A DNA stretch of 64,000 bases from Isoetes taiwanensis (taxonomy: Eukaryota > Streptophyta > Lycopodiopsida > Isoetales > Isoetaceae). The stretch spans positions 16,156,946 through 16,220,945 of the forward strand of contig JAJEKV010000017.1 of the NCBI GenBank assembly GCA_021234155.1. The letters run 5' to 3'. How positions within the stretch are numbered: the first letter of the stretch is position 1; each line of letters begins with the position of its first letter. The translations under genes and the position numbers were made by a program. Positions 33,061 to 45,758 of this stretch are shown one piece after another. A model generated the notes under the pieces. The model did not search any database and had not been told where the DNA came from. It saw only the letters and a list, made by a program, of their open reading frames with translations.

Positions 33061-34386
33061 AGGGTGGATATCTTCATTAAATCAAGGGCCAATTAAGAAA
33101 ATTATAAATATTTTGAGGAGCAAAATGCTCCTCCTCCCTACCGGATCCACCGAATTTTGCAAGAGGATGGCAGCCTCTTGCTTGATTCAAGATCAAGAGG
33201 CTCTCCATGGTTTAGAGACATGGAGAGCTCATCCATTTGTATTCTTTGCCTATTTTATTTTATATGAAAGGCTTCTTTGGTCCCAAGAATTTCTTCTTCA
33301 AGTTTCTCTTATTTTCCTTTTGCAAGAGCAAAGATTATATTTGATCTCATCTCCGCCTTTTAGAAGGCCGAATGCATGTGGGTTGGGGAATCCGACATCA
33401 TTATGGAGGTCCTACCGAGATGTAAATCTTCCGCGAGATCATGCTTGATGTTGCTTTCTTTCTCGTCCTTTATTTTACCACATTCTATTGCCATTGCCAT
33501 CCGCCTTTTTTCGTCCGCTTTGTCATCTCACCTTTCTTTTTCGCCTCATGCCTTGATTGATCCATTCATCGCCTAGATATTTGCTAAAGAACAATGAGGG
33601 AATGCATTGGCCAGCCAATATTTAGGAGGCCAAGATTCGTGTGGGCAATGCCTGCTGGAAGCCTTAACCTCGTGAAATTCAACCTATCCGGCTGTCCTCC
33701 CGCTCTATCCGAGCTGCAAATGAAAAGAAGAATGAGGAAAAAGTCGTTGTTGAAGATGCCGCAGATAAATCAAAATACTTCTTGATAATTTATGGGAGAG
33801 CTAGCAAGGCCGGCCCTCCAATCCTATCCGAATCGTGCTAATATGTGCCCCGTGGTTTTCTTTCTTTCGCTATAGCTTTTTCTAGTGCTCTAAAATCCTT
33901 GTCTTCATTTGGCCGCTTTTTGTAACAAGTACCGCTTTGCTTGCTTCATAGCTTTTTTCCGTTTCTCAAATCCTTGCCTTCATCCGGCCGTTTCGTAAAG
34001 AAGCACCTATAACAAAAAAAAAAAAAAAGAAGAAGAAGAGATTGAAGATTTTCCATAGCCTCCACAATGATGCCGGATTCTCCAACCCCATGCATGCTCG
34101 GCCTTTTAAGGCATAGATGAGATCAAATATGTGCAAAGAAAGGAAAATAAGAGAAACTTGAAGAAGAAATTCTAGGGCTTAAAAGAAGTCTTTCATATAA
34201 AAATAAAATAAACAAAGAATACAAATGGATGAGCTCTCTATGTCTCTGAACCATGGAGAGCCTCTGATCTTGAATCAAGCAAGAGGTTGCCACCCTTTTG
34301 CAAGATTCGTGGATATTTTGCTCCACAAAATATTTATAATTTTTTTATTAAATCTTGGCCCTTGATTTGATGAAGATCTCCACCCT
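33061..34386. mobile_element. Foldback element with long (about 330-350 bp) inverted repeats
   Basis: The left arm (33061-33411, weakly to 33436) is the reverse complement of the right arm (34058-34386, weakly from 34040) with scattered differences and small indels. Shared blocks include TTGATTCAAGATCA, CTCTCCATGGTT, GAGCTCATCCATTTGTATTC and GGTTGGGGAATCC. The outer ends are AGGGTGGA. The loop has a degenerate internal duplication (AAATCCTTG...TTCATYYGGCCG at about 33894 and 33970). No transposase is visible. No clear target-site duplication; the ends are not diagnostic for a superfamily. Confidence 0.8.
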
Positions 34387-36667
34387 TGATAGTGGGCTGG
34401 TCACGCGTGTCAGGCGACAAAAATACATTAAACAATTAAGGGGGGGAGGATGGGTTTCAAAGAATAGAGAATAAGGTACTGCTGAGAGAGAAGAGGAAGC
34501 GCTGATGAGACGGTGATGAAGAACCCCGCCTAATATAGCGATCTCCCAACTGGAGAAAGCATGCAATGTATGCATGCAAGATATGCATGCTCGCCCTCTC
34601 TAGAATCTCGATCCGAGGGCTCGGATCGATGGGATAGTGCTTTTTGGCTAGTTTATAAGCAATGGTCCGGGTCACTAACTGAATCCAATCAATACCATAT
34701 CAATAGTTTATGAACTTCTAAAATTCACATTGTCTATTTGATCAATAAGTTGTGCTTTGCTTAAGGCTTAAGGCTTAAGGTAGAAAAAAACTAAAGTTTT
34801 GAGGCTGATTAAGCACGTTAAAGAAAAAACTAGCACTTGCAGCTTTAATTATTGCATAACAAATATATGATATTTGCCACCAAGGAATCAATCAAGAAAT
34901 CTAGGATGATTTATCAGACCGCAACTTTCAAGTCTAATTGTTGTAGAATATGAATGAACAGTCAACTTGATTTCCCTTGCCCATTCAAATCGACTTTGAT
35001 TCAAATGTGCATTTCAACAAATTAAAATCCTAATTTGCACATGGTAAAAACTTAATCAACTTATGAATTATCAATATTCAGATACATTACTAGCAACTGG
35101 AAACTCCACGTGTCTGATCCGGATCGAGGATCCCACAGAATGCATTCCCGCGCAATGCCTAATGACAGCCGAATGTCAATAGAAATTGACTTTTGCATTT
35201 GTTTTTTCCATTTTGTTATTCGTAATAGAATGCAAGTGAATTGGGTATTTAGTAAATCTAGAAATATTTATTTTAACATTCTTGGACTATTTAGTTGACA
35301 AGATTAGGTTGTTTTGATTTGGTTTTCAGTAAATTCATACAGTTATATAAGCCAATAGATCTATTTCTGAAGAGGAGTGATATTTTTGGATTGCCCCTGT
35401 TATTAAGGGGGCAATTCGTTAGGGGGAGGGTGGTTTTGGCATATTCTGGCATATCAGGGGTATATCTGATAATCTGACGGCCGTCATTACTGATTGTTTT
35501 TCCGGCGGTGAAAAACTTTTTGGTTTTTTTGCGTATGAATATACGCTAAGGTTTTCCGTGTTTTGGACGCCAAATTATTTTTCCCATGATCGGAAACTCG
35601 TTTTTTTTTGTGAAAAACTATTGGTTTTTTTAACCTTTGGGCTAGAGATTCATTTTTTTAGAATTTATCTTTGGGTTTTTTATTTTTCAAACAAACTATT
35701 TTTTTATTGGAATGTATTTATAGAAAAGGATTTGTAATCCCTTCACTAGCACACCAGCCCTGAGATTTGTTCGGGTGCTTGGACGAGGACGGTGGGGTTT
35801 TTGTTTCCGACAGTTTTCTTTATTTGAGCTTTTTCTTTCTAGTTCCGCCCTTTGTGTTGCAATTGTTGTACCTTACATTGGCCTCCCTCTCTCGAGTGTT
35901 ACGACCTAGTATGTTGCTTCTTCATGTAGGCCCCGCAAAGAATGTTGTCTTGGAAAGGCTATGCGAAGGATGTTCTCTTCAAAAGGTTATACGTTAGAAA
36001 TTGTGAACAAGCATCCTTTTCTTTCCCGCATTGTCAAAGGATTCTGGAGGTCCTTTGTAAGCTTGTATGAATGGTAAGCTTGCTCCAATTTTATTCTTTC
36101 AACGGAATCATATCCTCAGAAATATATGTTGGAAGACAAAAAAGTTCAAATCCATCAGGAGTTGTAGCACGAGATGAAGCAAGAATACCACCTTTTCTAT
36201 TGAGGCTACTTGAACTCCATTGGGAAGACCACCGAAGCACTAGATGAGCAAGAATGCAGATCCAATTTTCTCGACAGTGTTTGTGGCCTCAACGCTTTTT
36301 ATTGATGCTTTTCCCCGGATTAACAAAGCAGCTTAAAGAGGTAAGAATTATCTTTATGTTTGTTTGCATACAACACAACCTATTAATGGTCTGTGGCTTT
36401 TAATATAGGTACATTGATTAAGTCTTTACGAATAGCATCTTCCTTCTCCTCGGTGTCGCAGCAAAGTATTGTTAAAAGCCTTCATCTAATCCTTTGTAGA
36501 ATTGCTGGAATTCTTTTGGAACACCTTGGTCTGTTACATTTCATACCATAATGTATAGTTCATGGATTACCAAGTGTTGGCCCATGTATACTCATTCTAA
36601 ACAAGGAGCTTTTACCAATTGATGCGTGTCTTTCACATGGTGAAGGACATAGCAGATAAAGTGATAT
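34387..36667. other. Unassigned region with a palindrome and a dispersed repeat
   Basis: Holds a 22-bp palindrome at 34608-34629 (TCGATCCGAG-GG-CTCGGATCGA) next to ATGCATGC repeats. A segment at about 35383-35530 (TTTTTGGATTGCCCC onward) is related to 41025-41150 and more weakly to 40430-40500. No gene recognised. Confidence 0.35.
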
Positions 36668-38801
36668 GTGCGCACCACATTTGAAGCACATGGTAATACT
36701 GGATATAATAATGAGATAGATGGTGTCACTCCTTTGTTGGTGATGACAGTTGAAGAAGATACATATGATAATGCTGGTTATGGTGATGAGATACATGGTA
36801 TGAGTCATTTTTTAGAGATGACAGATAAAGGGAATGTATTTGTTGAGCAGATGCTAATGCTAGACATGGTGATGTGATAAATGAGCTGAATTCTTTTTCA
36901 GAGATAACAGATGAAGAAAATGATGTATGTGTTTATTGCACCTTGCTAGAACATTCAATTGATGAATGCCCAGTCTTGGAGTATTATAAAATACATTCTA
37001 TATGTCCTTATTGTGAGAAAGGTCATGTGGCAAGTGAATGTCAAGTTAAAGAATACCATGAGCAGTACTTAGTTCGATTGAAGAACTCAGACACTTCTGC
37101 AAGTGATTTGGTAGACACAAATTTTGAACGTTGTCATGCTAGCATAAATGGAAAAGAGCAGTTTGATGCCAATACTGTTTTGATGCCAATACTGTTTTGA
37201 TGCAAGAACATAGCTACATAATAGATAGGCAAGAAGTATATCATAATGAAGAGGATGTGCTAGTGAGTGTTACACCAGCATCACTTTCACAGAAGCTACC
37301 CTTGTTCCAGACCAGAAAAGAACAGTTTCCAGAAAGTGTTGCACTAATGAATTTTGAAGGAGGGATTCAGCAAGCATTTGAGCTCGCACAGAAGGCTTGG
37401 CAAGATTCAGAGGTATGCTTTGATATTGCAAAAATGCTTGAAGAATTAATACAGGGATGTGGACCTATCTTGCCAGTGCCACAGACAATGTGGATGGCTT
37501 TCAAACTTCATTGTTCTGATCAGATTGATCATTCTGCAAGAGTTCATGCTGCAAAACGTACTGCCCATGTTGACACTCCTGCTGTTAAAACCTTTTCCAT
37601 GTTGCCTTCTGCTAAGATAAGCTCTAATTCTGCCAAATCAACTGTCTGCCTATTCTCTGCTTTGAGATTCCTCAACCTCCAATGAGAAAGACATGCATCT
37701 TATCCCCAAGCAATAGCAGTGCAGAAGAAAAAAGAGCCGCAAGTGAGATGAAAGTCTTAATTGATGAATACCTAGAAAGCAATTATGACAAAGGTAACAA
37801 AGGGATTGATGATTTGTTGAGCAATCTCCAAATTACAGAGGAGCAATATATTTTCCTGGGCCTAAAGTATTTATGCAGAGGAAAATTAAAGATGCATATA
37901 CAAATCCCTTCAATCCTACTATATCTCGACTATGGAGAGCAAACACTGATTTACAGTATATCATTGATCCATATGCCGCTTTCAAAGATAATTGTCTTTT
38001 CTTATATTACCAATCCCGAAACTGATATCTCAGCAACATTATCGAAGATTATAGAAGAATGTAAAGTGAATAATGTGGATACAATACAAAGGATACGAAA
38101 ACTCGGTAATGCATTCATACGTTCTCAAGAGGTTCCTGTGCAACAAGCTCTATTCCTTCTATTAGGAATGCGATTATAAACATTATCTCGAACTGTAATA
38201 TATATTGATACAAGTGAACCACACAAACGCATACCTTCCGACTCAAGTCAAAAGAACAGGTTGAAACAACTCACCCCGATAGCACCGATATTGCAAAATT
38301 TCTTCGCGGATAGACAAATATAAGAGCAGGGAGAATGAACTTGAAGAACTATCATTGGCAGTAGTTGTATCCTCATATATCGACTCAAAGGGTAAGTACA
38401 TAGACAAGAGAAGAATGAATAGAAGACATGAAACAAAAGATGCAGTTATTCGTTTCAACAACTACAATATGACAATAGATATAGAAGCGTGGGCATATGA
38501 ACGTTTGCTTTTGCATTTGCCATTCCGAAATGAAGATGAGCTTTTATGTGGTCAAAGCACATTCCATAATGCATATTTGCATTGTCAACAACAAATTGAA
38601 GAAGCACACAAGAAATTTGTATTCAGTTCATCTAATGAATTAGATGAAGTATGGACTCATATAGAGCAAATAGCTGATCAATCACATCCATCAACGTTGT
38701 CAAGTACACGCAACATTTATGAATTTGCAAGTAATACTAGCACTATTGAAGTCCATTCTATACATAACACGAATGATGGTAACCATCTCGATGCTGCCTA
38801 A
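36668..38801 (+). pseudogene. Helitron Rep/helicase polyprotein relic (N-terminal half)
   Basis: Frames joined by frameshifts read in the order seen in plant and animal Helitrons. First come three related segments of about 25 residues (NxGxxxEIxxxxxxxMT type, 36695-36930), then two zinc-knuckle-like motifs, CVYCTLLEHSIDEC and CPYCEKGHVASEC (36930-37060). Next are CFEIPQPPMRKTCIL (frame change at 37681), the block with LLSNLQITEEQYI, NPTISRLWRANTDLQYIIDPY (about 37910-37970) and IRKLGNAFIRSQEVPVQQAL (38098-38155). Last is RRHETKDAVIRFNNYN...LLLHLPFRNEDELL (38425-38550), which precedes the helicase in intact elements. The helicase itself and the Rep HUH motif are not visible. At least four frameshifts or stops; non-autonomous. 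Confidence 0.8.
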
Positions 38802-41625
38802 AGGTTACCTATCTCATCTTCTTAGCCAAATATGCAAAAGTAGAAGTATAACGCTAGTTTTGTAAGACTTGGGTGATAAAGGCTGTGCGCAGTTAGATTT
38901 TGGAAATTGTTTTCAATGGCTATGCAGTTGGTCGTTTGGAAATGCATGTGGCAACACATACCTAGACCACATGTCATGAATATATTCTTTGTTGAAGACC
39001 CAAACTATTATTTCGATTTTTGTCATTATCCAAATGTCTAGAGTCTACAATTAGCACCTTATTCTACTATACATTGTATAACGTTGAGATGGAATCTCTA
39101 ATGGAGTTTCGCTCAAATATATTGTACATACCTGCTCCAAGAATTGTCACGCTTAGAATTATGTTATAGAAGTACAATTAATGCTCACAATGCATATACA
39201 CAACGATCTTGCTTGATTTGTCGGGCACCAAGATGTACTAACACATTGGACTAATTTTAAGTTCTACATTCCAATCCCATTCTTTTAAATGAAGCAACAA
39301 ATTCAAACGAAAAAGCAACCCGCTTTAAATCTCACATATGCCCTTCTAAAATAATGTGCACTACATCCAATTTGACTTTATGTCCTCAATGGCAATCAAT
39401 AGATGAACTAATCTTCCAATGTATACTAATATAATTGTTTAGAAGCAAGAAGGTCGTGAGCAACAAGCTACAATGCCATGTGCATTTTTATGCATCTCTA
39501 ATGCAGGAGGGATGTAAACAATATATTATCAAAATAACTTACCTTTGTAAACTAAAAAAAGGCAATCGCAAACATAGTCAATGAATCTAACACTAAAAAA
39601 GTTATATTTACAGCCACACTAAATAAAACGGATTGGAACCACCCATAACCAATCAACCTAATTATAACAATCAATATATTTTAATATACAATACAAAAAT
39701 AAATTCAAGACAATCTCTTTAATATATACTACACTAAGCATCGCAAATGATAGTGCTAAGCATTTCGAAGTATTTAGAATCATGGCTATTGCTTTTAAAG
39801 CAAAACTAGACACTTTTATATAAATGATTTACTTTTACGTGATTTTAAAAATTCAAATCCCATATGTTACTCATGTTATTCAACACTAAGTTGAACCCTA
39901 CACCTCAAAGGACTTAACCATTCAACATAAACACATGCTAATAAATAATGTTCAAAATCTACATCTAAACATCAAAAAAAAAAAGTTACGCATCACCCTT
40001 AACAAAACAAAAAAAATACACATGAATTGTCAACACGGGATCAGAATAGAAAAACAACATCTTCGTGATATTGGCCACTTACCTCTTTGCCTTGCAAAAA
40101 CAAAGACATATGCAACGAAACGATTCATCCATGTTCCTATACTACTTTCAAAATAATTAAATAATTTAAATAATAGATAGATAGATAGTATTTTAACGCC
40201 ACACCACTAGGCAAAGATCCAACCGGACATGTGACAACACTACATTGCTTTGTTGGGCCCGCCCCCAACCACTTTTACATTGGGCCTCTGTGGGTTTTGA
40301 CACCCAACAGCCAAAAGTGCGATTCTCGGGCGGCCTCGCACTGAGACCTATAGTTGCTAGACCTAGTGTATTACCACTAGACTAAACGCACTGCACGCAT
40401 GAAGATACATTTATAAAGTATTCATAATAGCATTTTGGGGGCAATCCACAGTGCTTTGCACCTTGTTTTTGAAAAACTTTTTTGATTTTTTGTCTGCAAC
40501 GAATATGTATGTATTGTTAATATTAGAGGTGAAGTGTTATAGGGTATCCTTAGCCATGAGTATAGATGTCTTTGAAAGAATCGCTCAAGTTGTGAACACT
40601 ATTTATATCAAATATTGTGAATAATTTCAATTCCTTCAAGAAATTTATACTTACATCTGTTCAAATTAGCAATTCCCATTAGCAGTTGGGTTAGATTAAA
40701 TAGGGCAAATAACAAAAACTTGCTTTTGCAATAGCACTTAAGTTACTACCAGTTAAGTTAGGATTTAGTTAGATTTTAACTATAGATAACGTTAACTAGG
40801 CCGTTTTCATACTGATAATAGTTAAAACTTTAACTGGACCCCTCATTTTAAACTAGAAGTCAAGTGACATAGGAGAGGTACACTTAACTCGGTTAAGAAC
40901 TAACTTAACCTAATTGTTAAGTGAAAAATGGGTAACAATCTAGTTAGGTTATTTATTTTTTATATGAAAATGCCATTTTCCTTGTTGCCTCTTTGAATAT
41001 CTAGAGTAGCTTGAGGATTTAAAAGTTTTTTGGATTGCCCCTGCTCAAGGGACAATTTATTAGAATCGATATCCGAACATGTAACGACTAGACTTTGTGG
41101 TTTTTTTTTTCGATGGTGGAAACATTTTTTAGATTTTTTTTCAAAAGAGCGTGTACCTACATATTTTCCCTTTCCAAATGCCAAGAAAAATGTGACACCC
41201 ACCAAAAATAATGAGACATCGAAATTGAGCTTCAAAAAAGAGACAAATACAGAGAGAAGGAATAGAGACAGAAAAAAGATATCGAAAGTATGGAAAGAGA
41301 AGAGAGAGAAAATAGAACATGTATCTATGGATTGTTTGTTTCAACAACTAAGAGATACTTTTAAATTTCATGGCATTTTTATCTGAAGTGAAGAATGGAC
41401 ATAGTTATCTCTAACCTAACAAAGCCTCTTAACTACAAGTGGGAAGCACCAACTCACCGTAAATGTTAGGTTAAGTTGATTTTATGAATTTAACCCAAGT
41501 GATCCCTAACAAGTTTAATGGGAATGTATATCTTCATAATCCGTTACGTTAGTCTTAACTTAACGACCTTAATGGAAAAGCATAACCTCTTTTCAGTTAA
41601 GCTAAGAGAGAATCAACCATTTAAA
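38802..41625. other. AT-rich intergenic region with relic repeats
   Basis: Near 40260-40400 the minus strand has an A-box-like TTTAGTCTAGTGGTAAT and, after an insert, GAGAATCGCAC where a B-box would be, so it may be a decayed tRNA-derived repeat. The segments at 40430-40500 and 41025-41150 are related to each other and to 35383-35530. No gene. Confidence 0.35.
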
Positions 41626-42120
41626 TTAACTTAACTTGATGGCGAGTGGGAAATGGCCCTTAGGCTCTTTAGCTAGAACATCGTATAATTTGATCATTTT
41701 CAAAATCTTCCATTGTTTCCTGGCTTGCGAATGGTCTATCATGGCATCTCTATTCATGATTCTATGATTGTTTTGCCCGAAACCCCATGACATCCAATTA
41801 TAACCTTTAAATATGTTAAACCAACTCCTCAATTTGGCCACAAATTGCATCAAACCAACCAATACAAATAGGTATTGTTCCCGATTTGAACTTTGATTTG
41901 CATGATTAAATATTAGATTCATCAATTCCGCATTACTTGCAAAGACGCTTTTGTCTAATTCATCTCTCGCCGTATAAAGACAAACATCGCTTCCTATAAA
42001 GTTAATAAGTAGAAGCACGAAAGGGTGTGCCAAATTCCTTCTTAATTTATGAAAAAAATGCATGAACTTGGAGTGCATTTTTCGGAACGAATTGTAAAGT
42101 TTGAATTGCCACGTCACCAA
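41626..42120 (-). CDS. Hypothetical ORF, 164 aa
   Basis: A fairly long minus-strand ORF in AT-rich DNA, unrecognised, with aromatic-rich helices (NLIFNHANQSS, LFVLVGLMQFV). No start context or splice evidence. It could be a chance ORF or an exon of a decayed element. A plus-strand ORF at 42354-42629 is equally unsupported. Confidence 0.2.
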   Translation of the reverse strand: MVTWQFKLYNSFRKMHSKFMHFFHKLRRNLAHPFVLLLINFIGSDVCLYTARDELDKSVFASNAELMNLIFNHANQSSNREQYLFVLVGLMQFVAKLRSWFNIFKGYNWMSWGFGQNNHRIMNRDAMIDHSQARKQWKILKMIKLYDVLAKEPKGHFPLAIKLS

Positions 42121-42914
42121 GAGTTAGTTCGACATTTGAATTGTGTTAAATTCGTATTAACGAGGGAAATTCTAATGAGGGAAAATGCCAAATCAAGAAA
42201 TGTTTTCCCTCTCACTGAATTCCATGCAGCAAAATCTCTCACGAAATTCCGTGAAACTTTGATTGTAATGAAAATCTGTGCAGCTCTCTTTCATGTAGTT
42301 TTGAAGGTAATCAATGAATTTTAGATTATGCTTCTTTTTGTAATCTCAGTTGTGTGTGTATCCAATCCGAGTCTCAAATATTGCACCTTGACCAGAGGAG
42401 TGTAATGGCAGCAAAATTGTTGGAGTATCTAGATGTTAAATTGTTCTTTGAACCAGTACTTGAAAATCCAAAAGGGGCAGTTGTCAAAGGTATGCTCCTC
42501 ACAAATTTGAGAGAAGGACTTCAAGAAGTGAAAAACTCTAATGGCAAAGACAAATTAGCAGCTAAGCATACTCCACTCTCTATGGTTGTAGGAAAGGATG
42601 GTGGCCTCAAACAAAAGGGATTGGCATAAAAAATATTAGGCTTGTAACCAAGAAATATTAGGGTCTCATTGTCAAAAGAAGATGAATGATTATGGCAGGT
42701 AGACAATCGTGGGCTCTTGGGGGAAGAAAACCAAGAAGAAATAGAATAGATGAGGAAATGAAAGAAAAAGTTCGAGTTTTTTTTTGAGGCACACGAAAGT
42801 TTCACCTAATGTGAGGGACCTGAGGAAAAAAAGAAATGAAGCAATTCGTTACCTTGATATTCCTCAGGTATATGAAGGTTGAAAACTCTTTTAATTTTAT
42901 GCTTTTGTGCTCTC

Positions 42915-43030
42915 TTAGATGGGTTGTTGCCCTTGCATATGCCGTCCCATAACCCGTTGGGTTTCCGTGGACGTAAAAATTCATCTTATCTTATCTTATC
43001 TTATCTTATCTTATCTTATCTTATCTTATC
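42915..43030 (+). mobile_element. Very short 3' end of the same LINE family, with (TCTTA)n tail
   Basis: GTCCCATAACCCGTTGGGTT and TCCGTGGACG followed by a few As and about ten TCTTA units (42982-43030) resemble the 3' end of the LINE at 25820-25876 (GTCCCATAGGCC, TCCGTGGACG, ATTCT tail). It is a severely 5'-truncated insertion of roughly 65 bases plus tail. Confidence 0.6.
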
Positions 43031-44470
43031 CCTTGCATAAATTTATCCATGTTTCTAAGTTCAGATGATCTCCTTTTTCTGTGCATAAGCAGCAAAGTGT
43101 ACATGTGGTACTATCCATGACTTTGGTGCAGATGGAGTCTTGGTGCATGGAATACAACTCGATTGGTGCATACACTGCACAACCATCCATTTATACTAAC
43201 CAGCATTTATGTTTGCTAGCAATGCATTGTAAGACATTTTTATGCACCATAACACTCACTTGTACAAGAGGTAGATGACTCATGAAGGCGCATGCATGAA
43301 CATGAATTTTCAAATGTACGAGGATGAACAAAATGTATGCTAGTGATCATCCTTCATGACATCACGTACATTCGTGAACATGAATTTGCACATGCACATG
43401 AAAGAACATTGTAATTTGGTTATCATCCTTTATGACATGTGGTACAGTTTTGCATGAGTTCACATATATATAGTTCTTAGACAATTCTATGCTATATTTC
43501 CTTTTCCTTTAGGCTGAACTGTACATGCATTTAAGAATAAAAATCCCCGTATGAAGATTGGTCTTCGAACATTTGAGTACATGAAACCAACTTGTGTGAG
43601 AAGGTTGAAAGAGAGGAATACATGTTTGTGCACGAACACATGAGCAAATGGATCTATTCAAAAAAGCTTTCAACAATGAGATCAGAGTTGCATGAGAATT
43701 GTACTTGCAATTGCTCAGTCTGCCTTGCTAATGACCATGAAGGTATTTGCCAAGCAAAGAATAGTAGATACAATTGGTACATTATGGAGAGCCACTGTTT
43801 GTGACAAATATATTGGTATAGAATGGCATGTGTTGGACTGTCTAAAGGGTACCTTCACTAGATGTGGGACAAAATAAATTGCAATGTGTCCTCAAGAAAT
43901 TGCAAATGGTAGTGAATTAGAAGAGGTGGAATGGGGCATGTTTGATTATTTGGCTAAGTTTACCCCCGGGGGTCTCACCTAGGCATATGGGGATACCACA
44001 TCTGCGTGCAAGGGGTCCAGAGAAAACCCCTGTATACGACTTTTTGGAGGTGGAAAACCCCTACATAATGAAATAGGAAAAGCCAGCCCAAGCCCCTTCC
44101 CGTAGCTGATGTACTTTCGGACGACCCTAGTTTTGACATACCCCTACCCGATCTTGTACTTGAGTTTGTGTTTGTGCACCCTACCCCTATGTATAGAAAA
44201 AATAAAATTTCAAAATGTTTTTAATTGACATTTCTCGCATCTATTTCTCGCATTTCCCTGGGGTTCTTACATGCATGCGACATTACAAGGGTAATTCTAA
44301 GGAGCATTTGCAATTTTGAACACGTATTTAGGAGGCCTTGCCCTAAATACGGGACAATACGTGGACAATACATGGTAATAACAATACATGAAATTCATGC
44401 TAAGAAGAATAACATCTATAATAGACTACACCCATAGGGCACCCATATAGATGAATGTTCTAAGACTATT
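43031..44470. other. Intergenic, no gene recognised
   Basis: A stretch at about 43960-44200 is unusually rich in CCCC runs (TACCCCCGGGGGTC, AAAACCCC repeated), unlike its AT-rich neighbours. I see nothing else that can be supported. Confidence 0.3.
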
Positions 44471-44644
44471 ATTGAATGTTCTAAACTATTATGTTATAAG
44501 ACTATTATGGTCTATGTTAAGAAATGATACCTCTAAAACTATTATGGTTGGCTCGTTATTGAATGTTCTAAACTATTATGTTATAAGACTATTATGGTCT
44601 ATGTTAAGAAATGATACCTCTAAAACTATTATGGTTGGCTCGAC
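44471..44644. repeat. Perfect tandem duplication of 87 bp
   Basis: 44471-44557 is repeated at 44558-44644 with no difference that I can see. 87 is a multiple of three, so the plus frame carries a 29-residue repeat, but there is no other coding evidence. Confidence 0.9.
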
Positions 44645-44707
44645 TTTTGAGGCATGCAGCATAATTCCAACCATAATGATTGATTCGACCCATCCTAGCA
44701 ACTGTCC

Positions 44708-44716
44708 TATATATAG
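44708..44716 (+). promoter_or_regulatory. TATA box
   Basis: CTATATATAG lies about 125 bases upstream of the ATG at 44834, with a pyrimidine-containing leader between, a good plant core-promoter layout. Confidence 0.5.
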
Positions 44717-44833
44717 TCCCTTGATTTTTTCCTTGGCCATTCGTCTTCGACTCCAGTCCCGCTTCTAGTCCGCTTCCAGCTTTCTTCCTTCAAAATTCCG
44801 CTCCCATTCCGGTGCCTTTCTTCTATTTCTGAT

Positions 44834-44998
44834 ATGGCGAGGCTTAAATACACAGCCAAGAAGCCCCGGGCTGAAGAGTCATCCTCTTCTAGCCATCCGG
44901 GCATGCAGATGACCTGTGTTGCCAAGTTCTCTTGCTTGGAGGTAGTGCGATTAATGGAGCAAGGAGCTACGCCGGGAGAAAAGTCCGTAGTGGGTTGA
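44834..44998 (+). CDS. Small ORF (54 aa) with a histone-H3-tail-like start
   Basis: ATG at 44834 begins MARLKYTAKKPRAEESSSS and ends VVG-stop. The first dozen residues resemble the H3 N-terminal tail pattern MARxKxTAxK, but no histone fold follows, so this is not a histone gene. Just past the stop another frame reads LIERYADERFLIADNGG, so a one-base shift may have truncated a longer protein. Downstream DNA (45115-45380) has a duplicated CTGGCTCTTAACTCTTAG and T-rich, 3'-UTR-like sequence. It could be a small gene, or the start of a retroelement ORF. Confidence 0.35.
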   Translation: MARLKYTAKKPRAEESSSSSHPGMQMTCVAKFSCLEVVRLMEQGATPGEKSVVG

Positions 44999-45758
44999 TC
45001 GAAAGGTATGCCGATGAGCGCTTTCTTATCGCCGACAATGGAGGCTGATTGCATTTACCTCCGTGTGGACTAAAATGCCCCGTCGGCTTATTACACTACA
45101 TCGCCGCAGTTGAATCGCTCTTAACTCTGGCTCTTAACTCTTAGATTTCTGCAGTGAATCTGGCTCTTAACTCTTAGATTTCTGCTCTTACTTTTATCTC
45201 GGCTGTATATCGGCTGCAAGGAATGTAAAGTTCAAGTTTTTGTCTTAAAAACTCAAAGCTTTTTTGTAAACAGATGCAAGCTCTGATGTAAACAAGTTTT
45301 TTTGTAAAACTCCAGCTTTTATGAATATGTAATAGTGCTTTTTCATAATATATGAAGTCTATTGATCAGATTCGTGGAGTATGTACAATTTTTCAGTAAG
45401 AACAAGCCCTGATCTTATTCATAACATGCAGAGAAGTTTTCAAATCGAGTCCTGATCAAATCAAATATGCCACAATTTTTAAAACCAAAATGCACTTTAA
45501 AAACAACATGCAGATACACAACATGCAGATACACAACACTTTAAAAATCAGTGCAGATACAAAAGATACATATTTCACATTAAACATAAGATATATTTCA
45601 CATTTCACATCAAAAGATACACATTAAACCGATACTTTCATTCAAAAGATAACAATTCAGAAATTAAAACCCTGATTCACAGCAGATACAATGCCAATGC
45701 CTTTCATATGAAGAGTATATATGCCAAAAGCACCATTTTTAAACCTTGCAACTTAAAT
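44999..45758. other. 3'-UTR-like and AT-rich spacer
   Basis: Contains a direct repeat TCTGGCTCTTAACTCTTAGA at about 45128 and 45159, and small repeats (CATGCAGATACACAACA, ATTTCACAT) at 45500-45620. No gene. Confidence 0.35.

Noticed and set aside
44451-44768. 105-aa ORF with a duplicated 29-residue segment
   Set aside because: It only reflects the exact 87-bp tandem duplication, which happens to be a multiple of three. It runs into the TATA box and leader of the next ORF.
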